In this document: positions 8,868 through 14,941 of the stretch, one piece after another
Numbering within the stretch: the first letter of the stretch is position 1
Layout of the letters: each line of letters starts with the position of its first letter
From: DASRJX01 sp035649235
GTDB taxonomy: Bacteria; Acidobacteriota; Polarisedimenticolia; Gp22-AA2
DNA length: 14,941 nt
NCBI GenBank assembly: GCA_035649235.1
Contig: DASRJX010000147.1
Location: 1-14,941 of the forward strand
Direction of reading: 5' to 3'
Made by a program: the position numbers and the translations under genes
The notes under the pieces: model-generated
Database searches by the model: none
Told to the model about the DNA's origin: nothing
What the model saw: the letters and a program-made list of their open reading frames with translations, nothing else

Positions 8868-8909
8868 GATAGGGTAACAACCACCAGCCAACCAGGCCAG
8901 AGACCTGCC

Positions 8910-11900
8910 ATGAGATCACGCTCTCGCCCCGCTCTGGTTCTCGCTCTCGCTCTTGTTCCCTGCGCCGCGGCCGCGGAAGCCCGTGAATTGACCTTCGAGG
9001 AGAGGGTCAGGGCCCAGGAGGCGATCGAGCGCGTCTATTACGCCCATCAGACGGGCGCGACCCGGTCGTTCGAGGAAGCGGTGCCGCGGCAGGTCCTGGA
9101 GAAGAAGGTCTCGACCTATCTCAGGCAGTCGGCGGCGCTGGAGCAGTTCTGGCGGACTGCGGTGACGCCAGAGATGCTCCAGCGGGAAGCGGAGCGGATG
9201 GTCCGCGAGACGCGGCTTCCGGGGCGTCTGCGCGAGCTGTATGCGGCGCTCGACGACGACGCCTTCCTGGTGCAGGAGTGTCTGGCGCGGCCGGCCCTGG
9301 TGGACCGTCTGGCAAGGGGCTTCTTCGCGTTCGATGCAAGGCTCCATGCTTCCGCGAGGGAGGAGGCGGAAGGGCTGCGCGGGGACCTGGCACGCCGTGG
9401 CCTCGAGGAGTTCATGACCGACTCGCGGCGGTCGGAAGTCGAGCTGACGATGGTGGACGGGGAGAATGGTCGAGGACCGGACCGAGGGCCGGAGCGGCGG
9501 ACGATGGAGCTGTCCCGGGAGGAGTACGGGCGGTGGCGGTCCCGGGCGCCCGATAGAGTGAGAGAGATAGGCCCGGTGCAGGAGGAGAGGGAAGCGTTCG
9601 TGATCCGGGTCGTTATGGAAGAGACCGCAAGCCGGAGCCGCATCGCGAGCTTCGCGGTCCCCAAGAGGGACTGGGAGGACTGGTGGGGAGAGGTGTCGCC
9701 TGGTCTCGATGCGGATGGGGTTTCTGCCGTGGCTCGGTCCACCTGGCGGCTGCCGCTAGAGGATCTGGCGGCGAGGGGAGTCGCGAGCGCAGGTGGCGGG
9801 GCCAGCGGAGTTGCAGGGGCGGGAGGAGCCGGAGCGCCATGTCCGCCGAATGACGTCTGGAACAACGGCTCCCTCGACGACCTGCCCGATGGCCGCCAAA
9901 ACCACACGGCAGTATGGACCGGGAGCGTCATGGTGGTCTGGGGAGGGCAGAGCCCGTCGCTCTACACAGGAGGCCGGTACGACCCGGCAACGGATACCTG
10001 GACACCCACCACCAAGGTCGGGGCCCCGCAGGCCCGCGTGTACCACACTGCGCTGTGGACCGGGAGCGCGATGCTTGTCTGGGGCGGAGCCAACAGCGCG
10101 GGGGTCCTCAACACGGGGGGGCGCTACGACCCCGTGACCGACACCTGGACGCCGATCGCCATGACGGGTGCCCCGACGGGGCGCTACATCCACACCGCGG
10201 TCTGGACCGGGAGCGCGATGATCATCTGGGGTGGATCCGACGGCTCTCCTGCCGGCCTCAACACGGGGGGTCGCTATGACCCCGTGACCGACACCTGGAT
10301 GCCGACGGCCACGACAGGGGCCCCGACGGCGCGCCACCTCCACACCGCCGTCTGGACCGGCGGGCAGATGGTCGTCTGGGGCGGGTCGGGCGGCAGTCTC
10401 CACTTCAACACGGGCGGGCGGTACGACCTGGCGACCAACTCCTGGACACCGACCACCACGACGGGGGCGCCGGTGGTCCGCCGCGGCCACGCCGCGGTGT
10501 GGACCGGGAGCGAGATGCTCGTCTGGGGCGGGTTGGATGGCGTTACTCCCTTCGGCCTCGACTCGGGGGGACGATACGACCCGCAGGCGGATACCTGGAC
10601 ACCGACCTCCACGACAGGTGCCCCGACGGCCCGCACCAGCCAGACCGCCGTGTGGACCGGGAGCCGGATGGTCGTCTGGGGCGGAAGCTCGTCCGGTGTC
10701 TTCGCCGTCAACACCGGAGGGCGGTACGACCCCGTGACCGACACGTGGACGCCGACGGCTACGGCGGTGGCCCCGACGGCCCGCGATGGCCACAGCGCGG
10801 TGTGGACCGGAGGCCTGATGATCGTCTGGGGAGGATCTGGATCCAACACCGGCGGCCGATACGACCCAATCACAGACAGCTGGACACCAACGGCCACGAG
10901 CGTGGCTCCGGCGGCCCGCTTCAGCCACACAGCGGTCTGGACCGGGAGCGTGATGGTTGTCTGGGGCGGGTACACTAGCTCACCTCCCGGCTTCAACTCG
11001 GGAAGCCGTTATGACCCTGCGACCGACACCTGGACTCCGACCAGAACGATAGGCGCGCCGTCGGCCCGCTACGGCCATACCGCGGTGTGGACCGGAAGCC
11101 GGATGGTCGTCTGGGGCGGAGAGGCAGGTATTACCACCTTCAATACCGGCGGCCGGTACGACCCCGTCACCGACACCTGGACGCCGACCGCCACGGCGGG
11201 AGCGCCGGCGGCTCGGTCATTCCACACGGCGGTCTGGACTGGGAGCCGGATGATCGTCTGGGGCGGGTACGATGACGACTACCTCAGAACCGGAGGGCGG
11301 TACAATCCCGCGGCGGACAGCTGGACGTCCACGGCAACGGCGGGAGCGCCCTCGGGCCGCCTCTCCCACACCGCGGTGTGGACCGGCGGACAGATGCTCG
11401 TCTGGGGCGGGTCGGACGGCAGCCTCTACTTCAACACGGGCGGGCGGTACGACCTGGCGACCAACTCCTGGACACCGACCACCACGACGGGGGCGCCGGT
11501 GGTCCGCCGCGACCACACCGCGGTGTGGACCGGGAGCGAGATGCTCGTCTGGGGCGGGTCGAACGGCGTTTCTCCCTTCTACCTCGACTCGGGGGGACGA
11601 TACGACCCTGTGAGCGACACCTGGGCACCGACCGCGACGGCGGGTGCACCCGGTGCCCGCTCGGACCACACGGCACTCTGGACCGGGACCCTGATGATCG
11701 TCTGGGGCGGCTACAAAGAGCCCTTCTACCTCGACACGGGAGGCTGGTACGACCCGGCGGCGGACGCCTGGGGGTCGACTGCGGCGGTGGGCTCGCCGTC
11801 CGGCCGGAGTCGCCACACCGCGATCTGGACCGGTCGCGAGATGATCGTCTGGGGCGGAAGGGGCGCCGTCGCTCTCAGAACGGGGGGGCGATATGGCGTC

Positions 11901-12524
11901 GACAGCTCCCCCGACGCGGATGGCGACGCCTGGAGCGTGTGCGGAGGTGATTGCGACGACGCCGACCCGGTCGTCCATCCGGGCGCGAGCGAGAGCTGCA
12001 ACGCTCTCGACGATAATTGTGACAGCACGGTGGACGACTTCGTCACCGCGTGCGGCCTCGGGGGGTGCAGCGCGTCCGGCTTCTGCAGCGCCGGCATTGA
12101 TTCCTGCGTCCCCGGCGCCTCTGCACCCGAGATCTGCGACGGCCGCGACAACGACTGCGATGGCATCCCGGACAACGTGCCGGCTCCGGTCGGGTCCCCG
12201 CTTCTGATGGTGGAGCTGACGGACACCGAGGTCCTGTCGTGGACGACGGTGTCCGGAGCGAACGCCTACGACCTGCTACGCGGCAACCTGTCGATCTTGC
12301 TCATGACGGGGGGAGACTACTCGGCCGCGGTCGAGTCGTGCGAGGCGAACGACCTGAGTGCGAGCACCTATCCGATGGCCGGATCCCCCGCCGTGGGGCA
12401 GGGATTCTTCTACCTGGTGCGTGGCGAGAACTGCGGCGGTCCCGCGACCTACGATTCCGGCGCTTCGTCGCAGGTTGGCTCACGCGACGCCGAGATCGAG
12501 GCCTCACCCAGCTCCTGTCCCTAG
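8910..12524 (+). CDS. Large secreted kelch-repeat protein with MopE-like motif and C-terminal tail domain
   Basis: A 1204-residue protein of unknown function, predicted exported. The signal peptide is MRSRSRPALVLALALVPCAAAAEA. Residues about 27-250 form a charged alpha-helical domain (RLRELYAALDDDAFLVQECLARPALVDRLARGFFAF) that resembles N-terminal regions of SurA-type foldases only loosely. A Gly/Ala linker (about 300-315) leads to 14 kelch-type repeats (331 to about 995) of roughly 48 residues, each with HTAVWTGSxMxVWGG and NTGGRYDPxTDTW. Fourteen would make two seven-bladed propellers. Then comes a Cys/Asp-rich region (CGGDCDDADPVVHPGASESC, ICDGRDNDCDGIPD) like the MopE putative metal-binding motif. 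The final 110 residues (VLSWTTVSGANAYDLLRG ... GQGFFYLVRGENCG ... SRDAEIEASPSSCP) look like a fibronectin-like domain with a conserved-looking tail. ATG 8910 is chosen for the signal peptide; the frame is open far upstream but overlaps the barrel gene. Adhesion or surface display is an inference. Confidence 0.85.
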   Translation: MRSRSRPALVLALALVPCAAAAEARELTFEERVRAQEAIERVYYAHQTGATRSFEEAVPRQVLEKKVSTYLRQSAALEQFWRTAVTPEMLQREAERMVRETRLPGRLRELYAALDDDAFLVQECLARPALVDRLARGFFAFDARLHASAREEAEGLRGDLARRGLEEFMTDSRRSEVELTMVDGENGRGPDRGPERRTMELSREEYGRWRSRAPDRVREIGPVQEEREAFVIRVVMEETASRSRIASFAVPKRDWEDWWGEVSPGLDADGVSAVARSTWRLPLEDLAARGVASAGGGASGVAGAGGAGAPCPPNDVWNNGSLDDLPDGRQNHTAVWTGSVMVVWGGQSPSLYTGGRYDPATDTWTPTTKVGAPQARVYHTALWTGSAMLVWGGANSAGVLNTGGRYDPVTDTWTPIAMTGAPTGRYIHTAVWTGSAMIIWGGSDGSPAGLNTGGRYDPVTDTWMPTATTGAPTARHLHTAVWTGGQMVVWGGSGGSLHFNTGGRYDLATNSWTPTTTTGAPVVRRGHAAVWTGSEMLVWGGLDGVTPFGLDSGGRYDPQADTWTPTSTTGAPTARTSQTAVWTGSRMVVWGGSSSGVFAVNTGGRYDPVTDTWTPTATAVAPTARDGHSAVWTGGLMIVWGGSGSNTGGRYDPITDSWTPTATSVAPAARFSHTAVWTGSVMVVWGGYTSSPPGFNSGSRYDPATDTWTPTRTIGAPSARYGHTAVWTGSRMVVWGGEAGITTFNTGGRYDPVTDTWTPTATAGAPAARSFHTAVWTGSRMIVWGGYDDDYLRTGGRYNPAADSWTSTATAGAPSGRLSHTAVWTGGQMLVWGGSDGSLYFNTGGRYDLATNSWTPTTTTGAPVVRRDHTAVWTGSEMLVWGGSNGVSPFYLDSGGRYDPVSDTWAPTATAGAPGARSDHTALWTGTLMIVWGGYKEPFYLDTGGWYDPAADAWGSTAAVGSPSGRSRHTAIWTGREMIVWGGRGAVALRTGGRYGVDSSPDADGDAWSVCGGDCDDADPVVHPGASESCNALDDNCDSTVDDFVTACGLGGCSASGFCSAGIDSCVPGASAPEICDGRDNDCDGIPDNVPAPVGSPLLMVELTDTEVLSWTTVSGANAYDLLRGNLSILLMTGGDYSAAVESCEANDLSASTYPMAGSPAVGQGFFYLVRGENCGGPATYDSGASSQVGSRDAEIEASPSSCP
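10402..10533 (+). repeat. Near-identical DNA tract, copy A (pairs with 11428-11559)
   Basis: This stretch spans kelch repeats 4-5 and matches 11428-11559 with two mismatches in 132 bp; the first 84 bp (10402-10485 and 11428-11511) are identical. The offset is 1026 bp, exactly seven repeats. Other repeat pairs in the array are clearly more diverged. Confidence 0.9.
11428..11559 (+). repeat. Near-identical DNA tract, copy B (pairs with 10402-10533)
   Basis: Spans kelch repeats 11-12, the equivalent blades of the second predicted propeller. Similarity continues more weakly on both sides (GSDGSLYFNTGG against GSGGSLHFNTGG before it, and FYLDSGGRYDP against FGLDSGGRYDP after it). Confidence 0.9.
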
Positions 12525-12532
12525 GGGCAGGA
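12513..12532. terminator. Hairpin at the kelch gene stop, between convergent genes
   Basis: TCCTGTCC (12513-12520) pairs with GGGCAGGA (12525-12532), including one U-G pair, around the loop CTAG (12521-12524), which contains most of the TAG stop codon. Only 17 bp separate this stop from the selenocysteine-extended end of the opposing radical SAM gene, so the hairpin may end transcription from the plus strand. There is no T-tract. Confidence 0.4.
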
Positions 12533-12541
12533 ACGTCTCAA

Positions 12542-14071
12542 TCAGAGTCGCGCGTCGCTCGTGGCGAGAGGGTCGAACCGACCCTCCATCGGCTCGGCTC
12601 AGCAAAACCAGGGCTCGGTGAGGCGCGGGGCGCGGCCCTTGTCGCGGCGCGCGGGGGGGATGCGGGGAATGCGCCTTTCCCGGACGGCGTTTGCCGTGCG
12701 CGCCGCCGCACGATTTGTTGCGCTGACGATACGCTCGAAGCTCTCGGCCGCGGCTTCTCCGGAGCGCGCCGCCCGCTCCACGATCCCCGACACCTCGGCC
12801 TGGAGGCGGTTGAGGCGGGGATCCGGGTGCACCCAGTGGTAGGTGAAGCGCTCCTCGTCGAGCGCGCCGCGGAACGGCAGGAACGCAGGATGCTCCGCCA
12901 GGAGCGAGCCGGGCGGCACCAGGAGCCGGATCGACAGCTGCACCGGATCGATGGCGTCGACCAGCCCCCAATCCTCGATGAACGCCAGGAGGCCCCGGTA
13001 GTCGTCGAGGGTCGTCCATGGAGTGAACGGCACGAAGGTCGGCCGCAGCGTGATGCCAGCGGCGTCCGTGATGCGGAGCGCCGTCTCGACGTCGGCCCGG
13101 GTGTGCCCCTTGTCCAGGATCGCCAGGACGCCGTCGTTCAGCGACTCGACCGCCGAGACGACGAACAGGCAGCCGAGGTCGCGCAGCTCCTTGAGGTGAT
13201 CGCGGTGCCGGAGCAGGTGCTCGATCTTGGCCGTGACGTCGAACGTGACGGCGGGGAACGCGGCGTGCAGCGCCCGGGCGACGGCCATCGCATGCCCGGG
13301 GCCGTTCAGGAAGTCGGGATCGCCGAAGCTGATGTGGGCGGCCCCCGCCTCGACCTGCTGACGGATGTCTGCCAGGACGGTCTCCCGCGGGACGACGAAG
13401 AAGCGGCCGCCGTAGACCGGCGGGATCGGGCAGTGGCGGCAGAGGTGCAGGCAGCCGTGGCTCGCCTCGACCTGGCCCGCGACGCGCGTCTCGCGCCCCA
13501 CCTCGAGGCGGACATAGCGATCGAGGGGCGGGAGGCCACCGCGCTCGGGCACCTCGAAGGGAATCCTCTCGAGCCAGGGGCCGGCGGCGTGAGAGATCGT
13601 CCGGATGCCAGGCACAGGCCCGGCCTCGCCCCTATCCAGGCTTTGCGCCAGCCGCAGGAGGGGCTCCTCCGCCTCGCCCCCGGCCACGGCGTCGATGCCG
13701 CGCCGGAAGAGAGCCTCGGCGTTGAGCGAGGCGTAGAGCCCGTAGAAGCAGAGCCGTGCTTCGGGATTGAGCGCCCTGATCCGCTCCGCGGCGCGGACCC
13801 CCAGCCTGAGTGCTGTGTGCATCGGGACCGAGACGGCGATGAGGCGGGCCCGGCGCACTGCCTCGTCGTCGAGTTTCGCCTGCGACAGGTCGAGGAGCGC
13901 CGGCGCAAAGCCCGCCCGGCGCAGGAACGCCGCCGGCGACGCGAGGGAGAGCGGCTGGTGGCCCAGCTCGTAACAGGAGAGGAGAAGGATGGCGCCCGGT
14001 TCCCTCAGGGACGCTCCGGTCGGCTGGGATGCTCCGGCCGGCTGGGACGCTCGGGCCGGTTGCGACTCCAT
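12542..14071 (-). CDS. CUAEP-tail radical SAM selenoprotein (B12-binding-like N-terminus)
   Basis: A 509-residue radical SAM protein if UGA at 12601-12599 is selenocysteine (Sec491). The N-terminal 150 residues have a Rossmann-like pattern (LLLSCYELGHQPLSLASPAA, LIAVSVPMHTALRLG) as in B12-binding radical SAM enzymes, but the classic cobalamin DxHxxG motif is not evident. The [4Fe-4S]-AdoMet motif is CLHLCRHC with Cys207, Cys211 and Cys214; GDPDFLNGPGHA and FVVSAVESLNDGVL follow as expected for the barrel. Read through the UGA, the tail is EPWFC-U-AEP plus 15 residues to TGA 12544-12542. That C-U-A-E-P matches the family known as CUAEP/CCAEP-tail radical SAM (seleno)protein. Conventional calling ends the gene at 12599, losing Sec and 18 residues. 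It begins 9 bp after the Nfu-like gene on the same strand, so they are probably one operon. The reaction is not known to me. Confidence 0.93.
12567..12587 (-). promoter_or_regulatory. Bacterial SECIS element of the CUAEP radical SAM gene
   Basis: Eleven nucleotides after the UGA (minus strand) begins a hairpin: GAGGGUCG (12586-12579) pairs perfectly with CGACCCUC (12575-12568), extended by a G-U pair (12587/12567), with apical loop GUU (12578-12576). The loop follows 20 nt after the UGA and starts with GU. Position and loop fit the known bacterial SECIS pattern that recruits SelB. It lies inside the coding sequence, as is usual in bacteria. Confidence 0.85.
14013..14066. repeat. Three 18-bp tandem repeats in the radical SAM N-terminus
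   Basis: Units at 14013-14030, 14031-14048 and 14049-14066 differ by a few bases and encode SQPTGA, SQPAGA and SQPARA on the minus strand. They precede the first strand of the Rossmann-like domain and look like a flexible N-terminal extension. Copy number could vary between strains by slippage without changing the frame. Confidence 0.8.
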
Positions 14072-14080
14072 GGCCGGTGA

Positions 14081-14371
14081 CTACTTCGCGGGCTGGTAGT
14101 AGGGGTTGGTGCCGCCCGCGTGGTCGGTCTGATCAATGACGCCGGCGATCTGGGGGATCTCTTCCTTGAGCGTCGCCTCGATACCCTGCTTGAGGGTGAC
14201 GTTCACCATCCCGCACCCCTGGCAGCCGCCGCCCAGGCGCAGGTAGACGAGGTTCTGCTTGACATCGAGCAGATCCACGAACCCGCCATGGCTGGCGATA
14301 GCGGGGTTGATCATCTCGTCCAGGATCTTCTGGACCTTTTCCTTGACGTCCTTGTCTTCCAGCGGGTCCAA
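14081..14371 (-). CDS. NifU-like C-terminal domain (Nfu-type) Fe-S cluster carrier
   Basis: A 96-residue stand-alone Nfu domain. Members bind a labile [4Fe-4S] cluster between two subunits through a CxxC motif and deliver it to apo-proteins in the cytoplasm. The motif here is GGGCQGCGM with Cys50 and Cys53, preceded by the typical INPAIASHGGFVDLLDV. The start is TTG 14371, since GAGGAGG lies about 10 nt upstream and the only later in-frame Met (residue 20) would cut into the domain. It stops at TAG 14083-14081, 9 bp before the CUAEP radical SAM start. That arrangement suggests it supplies the radical SAM cluster, though Nfu proteins usually have several clients. It diverges from the AIM24-like gene. 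Confidence 0.92.
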   Translation of the reverse strand: MDPLEDKDVKEKVQKILDEMINPAIASHGGFVDLLDVKQNLVYLRLGGGCQGCGMVNVTLKQGIEATLKEEIPQIAGVIDQTDHAGGTNPYYQPAK

Positions 14372-14405
14372 GGTTTGCGCCCTCCTCGGTTCCAGAGTGA
14401 CCCTT

Positions 14406-14411
14406 ATTCTA
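14406..14411 (-). promoter_or_regulatory. Candidate -10 element for the nfu-radical SAM pair
   Basis: On the minus strand TAGAAT (5 of 6 to TATAAT) lies about 35 nt before the TTG start of the Nfu-like gene. No convincing -35 element is present at 16-18 nt upstream, so this is weak. Confidence 0.3.
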
Positions 14412-14479
14412 CCCCATGTCGGACGCCGCGTCGCAGGGCCGGGCCGTGGGCCACGGGAACCGCGACCCGGCGGCTGGCG

Positions 14480-14485
14480 TATGAT
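14480..14485 (+). promoter_or_regulatory. Candidate -10 element for the AIM24-like gene
   Basis: TATGAT is 5 of 6 to the -10 consensus and lies 22 nt before ATG 14507, with AGGAGG (14492-14497) between. The leader would be very short and no good -35 element is visible, so this may be coincidence. The remainder of the 14372-14506 gap holds nothing else recognisable. Confidence 0.25.
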
Positions 14486-14506
14486 CCGCGCAGGAGGCCG
14501 TCCACC

Positions 14507-14941
14507 ATGCAGATCGACATCCGCTACCAGCCGTCCTATTCCCTGGCGATCCTGCGCCTGGAGCCGAACGAGTCGATCCAGGCGGAGGCGGGGGCCATGG
14601 TGAGCATGACCGCCAACATGCAGATCGACACCTCGATGAAAGGGGGCGTGCTGGGGGCGCTGACCCGCAGCGTGCTCGGCGGCGAGACCCTGTTCGCCAA
14701 CACCTTCACCTCCCAGGGAGGACCGGGGGAGATCACCCTGGCGCCGGCCCTCCCGGGCGACATCGCCGCCTTGCGGATGAACAACGATACGCTGTTCATC
14801 CAGTCCGGATCGTTCCTGGCGGGCGATCCGCGGATCAACCTCGACCTCAAGTGGGGCGGGGCGCGCGCCTTCTTCGGATCGGAAGGGCTGTTCCTCCTCA
14901 AGGCGAGCGGCACCGGACCCGTGCTCATCTGCTCGTACGGG
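14507..14941 (+). CDS. AIM24/TIGR00266-family protein, truncated by window edge
   Basis: The first 145 residues are visible and the frame is open to the last base. The sequence MQIDIRYQPSYSLAILRLEPNESIQAEAGAMVSM, then GGETLFANTFTSQGGPGEITLAPALPGDI and FIQSGSFLAGDPRINLDLKW, follows the TIGR00266/AIM24 pattern, a beta-rich fold related in shape to tryptophan-RNA-attenuator-like proteins. Full-length members are usually about 220-260 residues, so roughly a third is missing here. The biochemical role in bacteria is not established; the mitochondrial relative AIM24 is linked to inner-membrane organisation. ATG 14507 is supported by AGGAGG at about 9 nt. It diverges from the Nfu-like gene and has no obvious link to it. 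Confidence 0.9.
   Translation, partial: MQIDIRYQPSYSLAILRLEPNESIQAEAGAMVSMTANMQIDTSMKGGVLGALTRSVLGGETLFANTFTSQGGPGEITLAPALPGDIAALRMNNDTLFIQSGSFLAGDPRINLDLKWGGARAFFGSEGLFLLKASGTGPVLICSYG

Larger units (their letters stand above)
9900..11896 (+). repeat. Array of 14 tandem kelch-coding repeats
   Basis: Units of about 135-153 bp encode kelch blades. Each has a double-glycine VWGG strand, a YDPxTDTW strand and a GAPxAR turn. Repeats 7 and 10 are shortest in the variable loop (GSGSNTGG, YDDDYLRTGG). The final unit lacks the DTW strand and runs into SSPDADGDAWS. The loop between VWGG and TGG is the most variable part, as expected for an exposed binding surface. Confidence 0.9.

Noticed and set aside
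9900..11896. CRISPR-like or non-coding tandem repeat array
   Set aside because: Repeat units are in frame, of variable length and degenerate, and encode kelch blades with conserved VWGG and YDP strands.
12239..14080. A 613-codon plus-strand open frame across the radical SAM gene
   Set aside because: No recognisable motif; the opposite strand carries the CxxxCxxC radical SAM protein and overlaps explain it.

Overview
The window is GC-rich (roughly two thirds G+C or more by eye) and nearly fully coding. It has signal peptides, a predicted outer-membrane barrel and large secreted repeat proteins, so it comes from a Gram-negative-type bacterium. The secreted-protein style (kelch propeller, MopE-like Cys/Asp motif, C-terminal tail ending in SRDAEIEASPSSCP) suggests an uncultivated soil or sediment lineage such as Acidobacteriota. 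That placement is an inference from style; no marker gene here settles it. I saw no mobile element, CRISPR array, rRNA or tRNA.

Layout: (1) 1-2830, minus strand: a secreted subtilisin-like protease whose C-terminus lies beyond the left edge. (2) 3023-6986, plus strand: a compact run of housekeeping-type genes, namely a STAS anti-sigma factor antagonist, an RluA-family pseudouridine synthase overlapping it by CTGA, citrate synthase, and an ATP-grasp ligase. (3) 7034-7465, minus strand: an exported single-domain rhodanese with an in-frame UGA. It faces the ATP-grasp gene across a strong hairpin and diverges from a predicted outer-membrane beta-barrel gene (7594-8802, plus). (4) 8910-12524, plus: a 1204-residue secreted protein with 14 kelch repeats. 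(5) 12542-14371, minus: an Nfu/NifU-type Fe-S carrier followed by a radical SAM protein. (6) 14507 to the right edge, plus: an AIM24/TIGR00266-family protein, truncated by the window.

The main discovery is that two genes, 5 kb apart, are very probably selenoprotein genes that a standard annotation would cut short. The radical SAM frame stops at a UGA at 12599-12601, but reading UGA as selenocysteine gives ...EPWFC-U-AEP..., exactly the tail that names the CUAEP/CCAEP-tail radical SAM (seleno)protein family. A perfect 8-bp hairpin with apical loop GUU begins 12 nt after the UGA. The rhodanese has a UGA at 7163-7165 inside its active-site region, giving FYC-QNTF-U-HQCH. The reading frame continues in recognisable rhodanese sequence to a normal stop, and a 7-8 bp hairpin lies at the right distance. 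Both together predict that this genome encodes SelA, SelB, SelD and tRNA-Sec, none of which are in the window.

Functional links: Nfu next to a [4Fe-4S] radical SAM enzyme suggests dedicated cluster supply. The rhodanese would act in the periplasm as a sulfur-transfer or redox protein with a UxxC pair. The other blocks appear functionally independent.
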